Source: JBDSSS01 sp963764195
GTDB lineage: Bacteria > Actinomycetota > Actinomycetes > Actinomycetales > Dermatophilaceae
Direction of reading: 5' to 3'
Assembly (NCBI GenBank): GCA_963764195.1
Contig: CAVXRG010000010.1
Location: 992,001-1,056,000, forward strand
Length of the DNA stretch: 64,000 nt
Both the position numbers and the translations under genes were made by a program. Position 1 is the first letter of the stretch. Each line of letters starts with the position of its first letter. A model generated the notes under the pieces. The model saw only the letters and a list, made by a program, of their open reading frames with translations, was not told where the DNA came from and searched no databases. Shown in pieces: positions 17,600 through 25,863 of this stretch.

Positions 17600-18580
17600 T
17601 CACCCCTCGGCGCGCTCGGCCAGCTCCTTGGCGGTGTCCACCGCGGCCTGCTGGACGGCTCGCGCCGGGTGCGGCGCCAGTCCGGCCAGCCCGCAGGTGG
17701 GGCTGACGACGAGCTCCCGCAGCGCGGTCAGCGGCATCCCGACGCGGGTCCAGCCCTCGAGCAGGCGGTCCGCGATCTCCTGCGCCCGGGTGAGCGACCC
17801 ATCGGTCGGCACCGCCCCGGCGACGAGGCGGATGCCGTCCTCCAGCGCGATCGCGACCCCCTCCCACCCGCGGGGGGTCAGCAGCGTCGTGTCGAGCGAG
17901 AGCGCCCCCGGCGCGGCGGCCCGCAGCAGCGGCAGGGGCGGGTTCTCCGCGCAGCAGTGCAGGATCGTCTCCCCGTCGTGGGCGCGCAGCACCGCGGCGA
18001 GGCCGGTCGCGACGACGTGCGGGTCGAGCGAGGGCAGCCGGCCCCACCCGGATGCGGTCGGCAGCCGGCCGAGCAGGACCGTCGGCAGGGAGGGCTCGTC
18101 GACCTGGACGACGAGCTCGGCGCCGGGGACGAGGCGACGGACCGCCGCGACGTGGGTGCGCACCCCGTCGGCGAGCGACTCGACGATGTCGCGGCAGGCA
18201 CCCTCGTCGACGATGGCCCGCTCACCCCGCGAGAGCCAGACGCTCGCGGCGAGCGACCACGGCCCGACGACCTGCAGCTTGAGCGGGCCCTCGTAGCCGT
18301 CGTAGGCCTCGGCGAGCTCGTCGAGGTCCTCGCGCAGCAGCGCGCCGGTGCGGTGGGCGTCCTTGCCGGGGCGGTCGACGAAGCGCCAGCCCATCGGCTG
18401 GAGGTCGACGGGCAGGTCGACGAGCAGGCCCGCGGTGCGGCCGATCATGTCGGCGCCGGGTCCGCGAGCGGGGAGCTCCGGCAGGTGGGGCAGGCCGTCG
18501 GCGAGCAGCTCGCGCACCTGTCCGATGGTGTCCCGGACGGCGGTGCCGGGCCAGGATCCGATACCCGTCGCGTGCGTCAC
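17600..18580 (-). CDS. MetE C-terminal-domain-like protein (methionine synthase core)
   Basis: 326 residues from GTG 18580 (TAGGGT 6 nt upstream, leaderless). It is a stand-alone cobalamin-independent methionine synthase catalytic barrel: GIGSWPGT at the start, LKLQVVGPWSLA, VQVDEPSLPT, the zinc ligands His and Cys in ILHCCAEN and the distal Cys in VSPTCGLAG. The N-terminal duplicate domain of full MetE is absent. Such core proteins are common in actinobacteria and archaea; they may use a methyl donor other than methyl-tetrahydrofolate. It is convergent with the transpeptidase and divergent from a GNAT gene. Confidence 0.82.
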   Translation of the reverse strand: MTHATGIGSWPGTAVRDTIGQVRELLADGLPHLPELPARGPGADMIGRTAGLLVDLPVDLQPMGWRFVDRPGKDAHRTGALLREDLDELAEAYDGYEGPLKLQVVGPWSLAASVWLSRGERAIVDEGACRDIVESLADGVRTHVAAVRRLVPGAELVVQVDEPSLPTVLLGRLPTASGWGRLPSLDPHVVATGLAAVLRAHDGETILHCCAENPPLPLLRAAAPGALSLDTTLLTPRGWEGVAIALEDGIRLVAGAVPTDGSLTRAQEIADRLLEGWTRVGMPLTALRELVVSPTCGLAGLAPHPARAVQQAAVDTAKELAERAEG

Positions 18581-18656
18581 GCCCTCACCCTAGTGAGGTC
18601 CCGCTCCCCGGTCGGTCGCGGTCGTCGCCGAAGGGGCGCACGCTAGCGTGAGCCGC

Positions 18657-19595
18657 GTGCGACGCGACGACTTCTCGGGGCCGGCCGACCTACGGGCGAT
18701 GCAGCAGTTCGCGTCGCGCGTCTGGACCCCGACGAGCCGCTTCCACCCCGGCCAGCTCGCGTGGAGCCGGCACTACCAGCAGGTGGACCCGCGCCGGCCG
18801 GCGCCGGGCGAGGCCATCGCGCTGTGGCGCGAGGACGGCCGGGTCGTCGGCTTCGGCTGGGCCGAGACCGACGAGTGGCTCGAGGTGCAGGTGCAGGACG
18901 GTCGCCCCGATGTCGCCGAGGCGGTGCTCGAGTGGTTCGAGGACTGGAGCGACGCGCAGGAGCAGGCGGTGCTGACGATGGCGGGGGGTGTCCTCGAGGC
19001 GGCCCTCACGGAGGCGGGCTTCATCGCCGAGGACGACGAGCCGTGGTTCACCCACCACGTGCGGTCCACCGAGGGGCTCCCCCCCGTGCCCGACGTGGCC
19101 GGCTACCGCCTGCGCAGCATGGCGGGGGCCGAGCCGTCCGACGTCGCGGCGCGGGCGGCCTGCCACGCCGCCGCCTGGGCGGAGTTCGGCCCGTCACCCG
19201 TGACGACCGAGGCGTATGCCGCACTCATGGACGTCTGGCCCTACGACCCCGCGCTCGACTGGGTCGCGGTCGACGAGCACGGGGCGATGGTGGCCTCCTG
19301 CCTCGTCTGGCTCGACCCCGGCACCGGCGTCGGGCTCGTCGAGCCCGTCGGCTGCGTCCCGGAGCACCGCGGGCGCGGTCTCGCCGGCGCCGTCACGCTC
19401 GCCGCGCTGCACCGGCTTCGCGAGCTGGGCGGCCACACCGCGCTCGTCAGCCCCCGGGGCGACGACGGCCACCCCGGCCCCCAGCGCCTCTACCGGTCGC
19501 TCGGCTTCGAGCCGTCCGCCCGCACCCGCACCTGGACCCGCTCGAGGCGCGAGGCCGTGATCGTGGCCGACCCGACGACGCGCGTGCCGTCGTAG
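18657..19595 (+). CDS. GNAT-family N-acetyltransferase, two-domain
   Basis: 312 residues. The C-terminal GNAT domain has a clear acetyl-CoA loop (VGCVPEHRGRGLAGAVTL) and the later LYRSLGFEP strand; the N-terminal half looks like a degenerate GNAT repeat. GTG 18657 is chosen over GTG 18648 because TAGCGT lies 7 nt upstream of it. The substrate is unknown. Its last 106 nt are antisense to the 3' end of mnmA, so the two convergent genes overlap by about 35 codons. Confidence 0.8.
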   Translation: MRRDDFSGPADLRAMQQFASRVWTPTSRFHPGQLAWSRHYQQVDPRRPAPGEAIALWREDGRVVGFGWAETDEWLEVQVQDGRPDVAEAVLEWFEDWSDAQEQAVLTMAGGVLEAALTEAGFIAEDDEPWFTHHVRSTEGLPPVPDVAGYRLRSMAGAEPSDVAARAACHAAAWAEFGPSPVTTEAYAALMDVWPYDPALDWVAVDEHGAMVASCLVWLDPGTGVGLVEPVGCVPEHRGRGLAGAVTLAALHRLRELGGHTALVSPRGDDGHPGPQRLYRSLGFEPSARTRTWTRSRREAVIVADPTTRVPS

Positions 19596-20626
19596 AGGAC
19601 GACCGACTGCCCCGGCGCCACGCCGCGGATCCGCTCGTCGAGGCGGACCTCGACGCCGTCGCCCACCGAGCGCGCGGTCGCCGGGAACTCCTCGCCGTGG
19701 GCGCGCACCTGGATGCCGACCCGCACCTCGCCCTCGGGCGCCGGGCCGCACCACCGCACGTGGTCGCCCGACAGTGCGTTGACCCCGAGCAGGTCGGCCG
19801 TGCCGACGACCACCTGGTTGGTCTCCGGCCGGACCTCGACGACGTAGCGGGGCTCGCCGTCCGCGGCCGGCCGGGACAGGCCCAGGCCGCGTCGCTGGCC
19901 GACGGTGTAGGCGTAGGCGCCGGCGTGGCTCCCCACGACGGCGCCGTCGGTGTCGACGACGTCACCGGCCTGCTCCCCGAGGGCCCGGCCGAGCCAGGCG
20001 CGCGTGTCGCCGTCGGGGATGAAGCAGATGTCGTGGCTGTCGGGCTTCTGCGCGACGTAGAAGCCGCGCTCTGCCGCCTCGAGCCGGATCTGCGGTTTCG
20101 TCGTGTCGCCGAGCGGGAAGAAGGCCCGGTCGAGCTGGTCCTGGGTCAGCACCCCGAGGACGTAGCTCTGGTCCTTGGCCAGGTCGACGGCGCGGTGGAG
20201 CTGGCGGTGCCCGTCGGGCGTCTCGACGACCTGGGCGTAGTGGCCGGTGGCGACGGCGTCGAACCCGAGGGCGACGGCCTTGTCGAGCAGGGCGGAGAAC
20301 TTGATCTTCTCGTTGCACCGCAGGCAGGGATTGGGGGTGCGCCCAGCGGCATACTCCCGGGTGAAGTCCTCGACGACGTCGCGGTGGAAGCGCTCCGCCA
20401 TGTCCCAGACGTAGAACGGGATGCCGAGCACGTCGGCGACGCGGCGGGCGTCCCCCGCGTCCTCGATCGTGCAGCACCCCCGCGCCGACTCGCGCAGCGT
20501 GGCGGCGCTGCGACTCAGGGCGAGGTGGACGCCGACCACCTCGTGTCCGGCGTCGAGCATCCGGGCCGCGGCGACGGCGGAGTCGACGCCGCCGCTCATC
20601 GCCGCGACGACGCGCAGGCCACTCAC
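19490..20626 (-). CDS. mnmA: tRNA 2-thiouridylase MnmA
   Basis: 378 residues from GTG 20626. The PP-loop AAMSGGVDSAVAA activates uridine-34 of tRNA as an adenylate. The two catalytic cysteines are visible in NPCLRCNEKIKF and in SHDICFIPDGD. The enzyme adds sulfur to wobble U34 of Lys, Glu and Gln tRNAs, taking it from a cysteine desulfurase, which is the gene immediately upstream (GTGA overlap at 20623-20626). The C-terminus carries about 20 residues beyond the usual end (after VVGSATI), reading into the antisense GNAT gene. Confidence 0.95.
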   Translation of the reverse strand: MSGLRVVAAMSGGVDSAVAAARMLDAGHEVVGVHLALSRSAATLRESARGCCTIEDAGDARRVADVLGIPFYVWDMAERFHRDVVEDFTREYAAGRTPNPCLRCNEKIKFSALLDKAVALGFDAVATGHYAQVVETPDGHRQLHRAVDLAKDQSYVLGVLTQDQLDRAFFPLGDTTKPQIRLEAAERGFYVAQKPDSHDICFIPDGDTRAWLGRALGEQAGDVVDTDGAVVGSHAGAYAYTVGQRRGLGLSRPAADGEPRYVVEVRPETNQVVVGTADLLGVNALSGDHVRWCGPAPEGEVRVGIQVRAHGEEFPATARSVGDGVEVRLDERIRGVAPGQSVVLYDGTRVVGSATITASRLERVQVRVRADGSKPSDR

Positions 20627-21813
20627 GAGGCGGTGGCGGCGCGCGCGCGGCGGGCCCGGTCGATGGCGGCGGGCAGGGCCTCGATGACGGCGTCGACGTC
20701 GGCCTGGGTCGAGGTGTGGCCGAGGGTGAGCCGCAGCGCTCCACGGGCGTCCGTCTCGGTCACCCCCATCGCGAGCAGCACGTGGCTCGGCTGCGGCACG
20801 CCGGCCTGGCACGCGGAGCCCGTCGAGCACGACACCCCGGCGGCGTCGAGCAGGTAGAGCAGCGAGTCACCGTCGCAACCGGGCACGAGCAGGTGCGCGT
20901 TGCCCGGGAGGCGCCGCTCGACGTCACCGACCTCCCACGGCCCACTCGGCCGGATGTCAGGCGCGAGCCGCAGAGCCCGGGTGATGAGGTCGTCGCGCAG
21001 CGCGGCAACCCGGTGGGCCTCCTGCTCGAGCGAGGCGACCGACGCGACGACCGCCGCGGCGAAGCCGACGATCGCGGGCGCATCGAGGGTGCCCGACCGG
21101 ATCTGGCGCTCCTGCCCCCCACCGTGGCTGAGCGGCACGACGGTGACGTCCCGCCGCGCCACGAGGGCCCCGACGCCGACGGGCCCGCCGAGCTTGTGCG
21201 CCGTGACCGACATCAGGTCGGCGCCACTGGCGGCGAAGTCGACGGGCAGGTGGCCGGCGGCCTGGACCGCGTCGGTGTGGAAGGGGATGCCGTGCTCGTG
21301 GGCGACGGCCGCGAGGGCGGCGACGTCCTGCACCGTCCCGACCTCGTTGTTGGCCCACATGACCGACACGAGCGCGACGGACTCCGGGTCCTGGGCGATG
21401 GCGCGGCGCAGCGTCCCCGGCTCGACGACGCCCTCGTCGGTGCACTCGAGCCAGGTGACCTTGGCCCCCTCGTGCGCGGCGAGGAAGTCGACGCAGTCGA
21501 GCACCGCGTGGTGCTCCGTCGTGCCGACGAGCAGCCGCACGCGGGCGGGTTCGGCGTCCCGGCGGGCCCAGTAGGTGCCCTTGACGGCGAGGTTGTCCGA
21601 CTCCGTCCCGCCCGAGGTGAAGACGACCTCGGACGGACGGGCGCCGAGGGACCGGGCGATCCGCTCGCGGGACTCCTCGACGGCCCGACGCGCCTCGCGG
21701 CCGGTGCGGTGCAGCGACGACGGGTTGCCGACGACCGCGAGCTGCGCCGTCATCGCGTCGAGCGCGACCGGCAGCATCGGCGTCGTCGCCGCGTGGTCGA
21801 GGTAGGCAGTCAC
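20623..21813 (-). CDS. iscS: Cysteine desulfurase (IscS/NifS-like)
   Basis: 396 residues. It is a class V aminotransferase fold: YLDHAATTPM at the start, TSGGTESDNLAVKG, the PLP lysine in VTAHKLGGP, and the mobile catalytic cysteine in CSTGSACQAG. It takes sulfur from L-cysteine as a persulfide and passes it to MnmA, with which it is translationally coupled, and perhaps to iron-sulfur assembly. GTG 21813 has TAGAAT 6 nt upstream and no Shine-Dalgarno site, so the operon is probably leaderless. No other Fe-S assembly gene is present here. Confidence 0.93.
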   Translation of the reverse strand: MTAYLDHAATTPMLPVALDAMTAQLAVVGNPSSLHRTGREARRAVEESRERIARSLGARPSEVVFTSGGTESDNLAVKGTYWARRDAEPARVRLLVGTTEHHAVLDCVDFLAAHEGAKVTWLECTDEGVVEPGTLRRAIAQDPESVALVSVMWANNEVGTVQDVAALAAVAHEHGIPFHTDAVQAAGHLPVDFAASGADLMSVTAHKLGGPVGVGALVARRDVTVVPLSHGGGQERQIRSGTLDAPAIVGFAAAVVASVASLEQEAHRVAALRDDLITRALRLAPDIRPSGPWEVGDVERRLPGNAHLLVPGCDGDSLLYLLDAAGVSCSTGSACQAGVPQPSHVLLAMGVTETDARGALRLTLGHTSTQADVDAVIEALPAAIDRARRARAATAS

Positions 21814-21854
21814 CCCGCGATTCTAGGCGCTGGCGCGATACCCATCCGCACCCC

Positions 21855-21881
21855 TCGGACCCGTCGGACCCGTCGGACGCG
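21855..21881 (+). repeat. 9-bp tandem repeat in promoter (TCGGACCCG x3)
   Basis: Two exact copies of TCGGACCCG and a third with one change lie 15-40 nt upstream of the -10 TAGGAT (21896-21901) of the PH-like gene. The reverse complement (GGGTCCGAC) closely matches the 9-bp repeat inside that gene. Confidence 0.75.
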
Positions 21882-21908
21882 CAGGCCAGGTGTCCTAGGA
21901 TCTGCGCC

Positions 21909-22424
21909 ATGACCCCCGCAGACCGGACGGTGCGCGCCCCGGCGGCCCACCGCGCGATCTCGGCAGCGGCCACCCCGCTGCTCGGGCTGCTCATCGCCCG
22001 CCTCCTGCTGCGCTTCACCCCCGCCCCTGCCCTGCTCACGTATGCCGTGTGCCTGGCGATCGGGTTGCTCCTCGCGGTCCGCGCGTGGCGCGTGCGGGTG
22101 GACGGGGCCGTCGCATCCGTCGGGTCGGACGGGTCAGATGGGTCGGAAGGGGCGGACGGGTCGGACGGCGGCGGCCTCCGGGTGCACAACCTGCTCGCGT
22201 CGACGACGGTGCCGGCCGGGGCGGTCCGACGGGTCAGTGAGCTCGGCCGGGTCGAGTGGCGCCGCGGGGACCACCGAGCCCTCCGCCTGCCGTCCGAGGC
22301 ACTGCGGGGACCGTGGTGGACGTTCGGCAGCGGCGCCGACACCTACGCACTCAACCGCGAGCAGGTCCGCAGCTGGCTGCGCGCCGGTCGGGCCGACGGA
22401 GACGGGACCGACGAGGCGACCTGA
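21909..22424 (+). CDS. Small two-TM membrane protein, PH-like (DUF3093-style layout)
   Basis: 171 residues. Two hydrophobic segments (about residues 20-35 and 39-56) are followed by a cytoplasmic domain with LRLPSEALRGPWWTFGSGADTYALN, resembling bacterial PH-domain membrane proteins. A Ser-Asp-Gly repeat (SDGSDGSEGADGSDGG, encoded by 22122-22166) interrupts the first strand region. ATG 21909 has TAGGAT 7 nt upstream. I do not recognise a function; the family resemblance is weak. Confidence 0.6.
   Translation: MTPADRTVRAPAAHRAISAAATPLLGLLIARLLLRFTPAPALLTYAVCLAIGLLLAVRAWRVRVDGAVASVGSDGSDGSEGADGSDGGGLRVHNLLASTTVPAGAVRRVSELGRVEWRRGDHRALRLPSEALRGPWWTFGSGADTYALNREQVRSWLRAGRADGDGTDEAT
22122..22166 (+). 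repeat. 9-bp tandem repeat within PH-like gene (GGGTCGGAC x5)
   Basis: Five consecutive 9-mers related to GGGTCGGAC encode the SDG repeats. The unit is a near reverse complement of the promoter repeat at 21855-21881, so the two arrays form an interrupted inverted repeat. Confidence 0.8.
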
Positions 22425-22435
22425 CGCGAACACGG

Positions 22436-22464
22436 GGGCCCGGACCGCCGTGCGGTCCGGGCCC
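22436..22464. terminator. Bidirectional GC hairpin
   Basis: GGGCCCGGACCGC (22436-22448) pairs perfectly with GCGGTCCGGGCCC (22452-22464) around a 3-nt loop. It lies between the convergent PH-like gene and etfA. Confidence 0.85.
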
Positions 22465-22500
22465 TCGGCCTCGTGCGGGTGCCGGTGACCGGCGGGCGGG

Positions 22501-23460
22501 TCAGCCCTTCGACGCCTCGATCGCCGTCGTCGCCTGGGGCAGGACGGTGAAGAGGTCACCCACGACACCGAAGTCGACGAGCTCGAAGATCGGGGCCTCG
22601 TTGTCCTTGTTGACCGCGATGATCGTCTTGGACGTCTGCATGCCCGCCCGGTGCTGGATCGCCCCGGAGATGCCGCAGGCGACGTAGAGCTGGGGGCTGA
22701 CCTGTTTGCCGGTCTGGCCCACCTGGGAGGCGTGCGGGTACCACCCGGCGTCGACGGCGGCCCGGGAGGCGCCGACCGCGGCGCCGAGCGAGTCGGCGAA
22801 GTCCTCGACCTTGGAGAAGTCGCCGGCCGTGCCCCGACCACCCGAGACGACGATCGCCGCCTCCGTCAGCTCGGGACGCCCGCTGGCCGCCTTGGGCTTG
22901 GACTCGGTGATCGCGGCGCCCTTGGCGGCGTCGGACGGGGTGAAGTCGACGACCTCGTCGGCAGCGGCCCCCGCGACCTCCTCCGGCGCGGCCGAGTTGG
23001 GCTTGACCGCGATGATCGGCGTGCCCTGGGTGACCGTCGCCCGGACCGTGTAGGACCCGGCGAAGACGGACTGCACGGTCGCGACCCCGCCGTCCTCCCC
23101 GGCCGTCACCTCGACGGCGTCGGTGATCAGGCCGGACTCGGTCTTGATGGCGAGCCGGGCGGCGATCTCCTTGCCCTCCGGCGAGGCCGGGATGAGCACG
23201 GCGGCCGGGGACTTCTCCGCGACGAGCTGCGCGAGCAGCTCGGCCTGCGGCACGACGAGGTGACCGACGACGTCGGCCCCCTCCACGCGGTAGACCTTCT
23301 CGGCGCCGAACTTCGCGAGCGTCTCCCGGGCGGCGTCGAAGCCGTCTCCGACGAACACGGCCGACGGCTCACCGAGGCGGCGAGCGATCGTCAACAGCTC
23401 TGCGGTGGTCTTGCGGACCGTGCCGTCGACGTGGTCGACGAGAACGAGTACTTCAGCCAT
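22501..23460 (-). CDS. etfA: Electron transfer flavoprotein subunit alpha
   Basis: 319 residues. The C-terminal FAD domain has the signature LYVACGISGAIQHRAGM and AVNKDNEAPIFELVDFGVVGD; the N-terminal half is the adenine-nucleotide-hydrolase-like fold. With EtfB it carries electrons from acyl-CoA dehydrogenases to the respiratory chain. A strong Shine-Dalgarno site (AAAGGAGAG) precedes ATG 23460. It lies 29 nt after etfB, in one transcription unit. Confidence 0.96.
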   Translation of the reverse strand: MAEVLVLVDHVDGTVRKTTAELLTIARRLGEPSAVFVGDGFDAARETLAKFGAEKVYRVEGADVVGHLVVPQAELLAQLVAEKSPAAVLIPASPEGKEIAARLAIKTESGLITDAVEVTAGEDGGVATVQSVFAGSYTVRATVTQGTPIIAVKPNSAAPEEVAGAAADEVVDFTPSDAAKGAAITESKPKAASGRPELTEAAIVVSGGRGTAGDFSKVEDFADSLGAAVGASRAAVDAGWYPHASQVGQTGKQVSPQLYVACGISGAIQHRAGMQTSKTIIAVNKDNEAPIFELVDFGVVGDLFTVLPQATTAIEASKG

Positions 23461-23489
23461 GTAGCTGTCTCTCCTTTGCTTGCTGCTGG

Positions 23490-24281
23490 TCAGACGAACT
23501 TGTGCTCGGACAGGAAGGTGGCGAGCTGCTGTCCACCCTCACCCTCGTCGGGCACGATCTCGCCCTGGGCGCGCGGCGGCCGCGCGTCGAAGGCCGCGAC
23601 CCGCGTCCAGGCGGCCTCGAGACCGACCTGCGAGGCGTCGAGGCCGAGGTCGGCGAGGCTCCACTTCTCGACCGGCTTCTTCTTCGCCGCCATGATCCCC
23701 TTGAAGCTCGGGTAGCGCGGCTCGTTGATCTGGTCGGTGACCGACACGAGGGCCGGCAGCGTGGCCGTGATCGTCTGGGTCGAGGCGTCGCCGTCGCGGC
23801 GGATCGTCACCGTGTCACCGTCGACCGACAGCTCGGAGGCGTAGGTGACGGCCGGGAGGCCGAGCCGCTCCGCGAGCATGGCGGGGACGACACCCATCGT
23901 GCCGTCGGTGGAGGCCATGCCGGTCATCACGATGTCGACGCGGGCGTCGGCGCCGATCTTCTTCACGGCCTCGGCCAGCACCAGCGAGGTGGCCGCGGCG
24001 TCGGAGCCGTGGATCGCCTCGTCGTTGACGTGCACGCCCTTGTGGGCGCCCATCTGGAGGGCCTTCTTGATCGCGTCGGCGGCGGCGTCGGGACCGATCG
24101 TGAGGACCGTGACCTCGCCCTCGCCGGCCTCGACGACCTTGAGCGCCTCCTCGACGGCGTACTCGTCGAGCTCGGACAACAGACCGTCGACGTTCTCACG
24201 GTCGGTCGTGTTGTCCGAGGCGTTGAACGTGCGCTCCGCTTGGGCGTCCGGCACGTACTTGACACAGACGACGATGTTCAT
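23490..24281 (-). CDS. etfB: Electron transfer flavoprotein subunit beta
   Basis: 263 residues. It begins MNIVVCVKYVPD and carries the ETF-beta signature around ITDQINEPRYPSFKGIM followed by AAKKKP. It binds AMP and pairs with EtfA. The leader of about 80 nt contains the inverted repeat TAAGC-N4-GCTTA, suggesting control together with fatty-acid or branched-chain catabolism; an enoyl-CoA hydratase lies just upstream. Confidence 0.96.
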   Translation of the reverse strand: MNIVVCVKYVPDAQAERTFNASDNTTDRENVDGLLSELDEYAVEEALKVVEAGEGEVTVLTIGPDAAADAIKKALQMGAHKGVHVNDEAIHGSDAAATSLVLAEAVKKIGADARVDIVMTGMASTDGTMGVVPAMLAERLGLPAVTYASELSVDGDTVTIRRDGDASTQTITATLPALVSVTDQINEPRYPSFKGIMAAKKKPVEKWSLADLGLDASQVGLEAAWTRVAAFDARPPRAQGEIVPDEGEGGQQLATFLSEHKFV

Positions 24282-24363
24282 GGGTGAACGTCCTCTTCCG
24301 TAGCTGGGTGGGCTGTCGATACAGCTGCCGGAGGTCCTCCGGCACTGCCGACCATCCTCGCAC

Positions 24364-24377
24364 TAAGCGCTGGCTTA
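24364..24377. promoter_or_regulatory. Inverted repeat upstream of etfBA (TAAGC-GCTG-GCTTA)
   Basis: TAAGC (24364-24368) and GCTTA (24373-24377) form a perfect 5-bp dyad with a 4-nt spacer, 83 nt before the etfB start. AT-rich dyads of this AAGC-N4-GCTT type in a very GC-rich background resemble TetR-family fatty-acid-metabolism operators. The regulator is not in the window. Confidence 0.55.
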
Positions 24378-24437
24378 CCGCCCACCCGCCAGGCGTGACG
24401 CTCGCCACGGGCCGTCGGGGAACACGACCGGAACCCC

Positions 24438-24487
24438 CTGACGCGCCCCACCGGACCACCCGCCGGCCCGGTGCGGGGACGCGTCAG
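24438..24487 (-). terminator. Hairpin overlapping the end of the enoyl-CoA hydratase gene
   Basis: CTGACGCG (24438-24445) pairs with CGCGTCAG (24480-24487), with further CCCC/GGGG and ACCGG/CCGGT pairing inside with small bulges. The right arm contains the stop codon of the hydratase gene, so termination would follow immediately. Confidence 0.6.
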
Positions 24488-25263
24488 CGACCCTCGAACC
24501 GCGCCTTGCCCGGCCCCTGCTCGACGAACGAGGCCATTCCGATCTCGCGGTCGCGGGTGGCGAACAGACCGGCGAAGAGCATCCGCTCGATCTCGAGGCC
24601 GGTGTCGAGGTCGACCTCGACACCCCGGTCGATGGCCTCCTTGGCGGCGCGGACGGCATACGACGCCGCACCGACGTAGCGGCCGGCCCACTCCCGGGCG
24701 GCCGAATAGACCTCGGCAGCGGGGACGACCTTGTCGGCGAGACCGATGGCGAGCGACTCCTCGGCGTCGACGAACCGACCGCTGAAGATGATTTCCTTGG
24801 CCCGGGCCGGTCCGACGAGCCGCGCGAGGCGCTGGGTGCCCCCGGCGCCGGGGATGATGCCGAGCAGGATCTCGGGCTGGCCGAGCCGGGCGTCGTCGGC
24901 GACGAGCCGGAAGTCGCAGGCGAGGGCGAGCTCGCAGCCGCCACCGAGCGCGTATCCGGTGATCGCCGCGATGACCGGCTTGGGGATCCGGGAGACGGCA
25001 CCGACGGCCGACTGGAGGGCGCCGGAGCGGTCCACCATGTCGGTGTAGGACATCGTCTGCATCTCCTTGATGTCCGCCCCCGCGGCGAAGACGCGCTCAC
25101 CGCCGTAGACGATGACGGCCTTGACGTCGGCCCGGTCGGTCGCCTCCTGCGCGGCGGCCCGGATCTCCTCCTGGACCTGGACGTTGAGAGCGTTCATCTT
25201 CGGCCGGTCGAGGCGGATCGTGCCGATCCCGTCCACGACCTCGAGCCGGACGAACTCACCCAT
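24484..25263 (-). CDS. Enoyl-CoA hydratase/isomerase family protein
   Basis: 259 residues from ATG 25263. The crotonase fold is clear: oxyanion-hole blocks VFAAGADIKEM and ALGGGCELALACDFRLV, and the catalytic Glu region QPEILLGIIPGAGGTQRLARLVG carrying both glutamates expected for a hydratase. It hydrates trans-2-enoyl-CoA in beta-oxidation. The ATG overlaps the TGA of the YbjN-like gene (ATGA). Proximity to etfBA and to other CoA enzymes fits fatty-acid catabolism. Confidence 0.92.
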   Translation of the reverse strand: MGEFVRLEVVDGIGTIRLDRPKMNALNVQVQEEIRAAAQEATDRADVKAVIVYGGERVFAAGADIKEMQTMSYTDMVDRSGALQSAVGAVSRIPKPVIAAITGYALGGGCELALACDFRLVADDARLGQPEILLGIIPGAGGTQRLARLVGPARAKEIIFSGRFVDAEESLAIGLADKVVPAAEVYSAAREWAGRYVGAASYAVRAAKEAIDRGVEVDLDTGLEIERMLFAGLFATRDREIGMASFVEQGPGKARFEGR

Positions 25264-25802
25264 CACCGACCGCCCTGGGAGCCGTCCTCGGTGGCGCCCT
25301 CGGGCAGCTCCTCGGTGGGCGGCTCCGGGGGAAGCCACGACTGGAAGAAGAAGCCGACGCCCTGGAGGATGTGGTTGACCGAGAGCGGCACGAGCACCTC
25401 GAGGTCGGCGTTCGGCGTGATGACGTGCTCGGCCGACACGACGAGGCTGTCCTGGACCATCGTCAGCTTGACGATGTTGAGCTGCATCGTCATGTCGTTG
25501 CACCGGGAGATCCGCTCGGCGCGGTCGGGCGAGACGGGCTCCTGCAGCTGCCACTGACCGAAGAAACGGACGAGGGCGATGTCGCCCTCGGCGACGCGCG
25601 CGAACAGGGTGGTGCTCGTCCCCTCCGGGTCGACGATGGCGAACTCGAGGTCACCGTCGTCATCGACCTTCGGGTCGAGCTGAAGGGTGCTCAGCACCTC
25701 GAGGATGCGGTCGCGGACGGGAGCGTCGCTCTGTGGCACGCCGTTCGGGGTGCCGGCGGGCTGGTGCGGCGTGAAGTTGGGCAGCGATGTCGGATCGGTC
25801 AT
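25263..25802 (-). CDS. YbjN-domain protein
   Basis: 179 residues from ATG 25802 (TACGGT 6 nt upstream, leaderless). The core matches actinobacterial YbjN domains: DRILEVLSTLQLDPKVDDDGDLEF, ALVRFFGQWQL, CNDMTMQLNIVKLTM and a long-helix end. The tail is acidic and Pro-rich. YbjN has a fold like type III secretion chaperones; its role is unclear. Coupling to an enoyl-CoA hydratase gives no obvious functional clue. Confidence 0.75.
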   Translation of the reverse strand: MTDPTSLPNFTPHQPAGTPNGVPQSDAPVRDRILEVLSTLQLDPKVDDDGDLEFAIVDPEGTSTTLFARVAEGDIALVRFFGQWQLQEPVSPDRAERISRCNDMTMQLNIVKLTMVQDSLVVSAEHVITPNADLEVLVPLSVNHILQGVGFFFQSWLPPEPPTEELPEGATEDGSQGGR

Positions 25803-25863
25803 GTCCCAACCGTAACGACCTCGCGCCGCGGGGTCGATCCAGCGGGGCTGGGATGCTGGGACC

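Noticed and set aside
17600..18580. Full-length methionine synthase MetE
   Set aside because: Only the C-terminal catalytic barrel is present; the N-terminal half required for polyglutamyl-folate binding in MetE is missing, so the call is kept as MetE-like.
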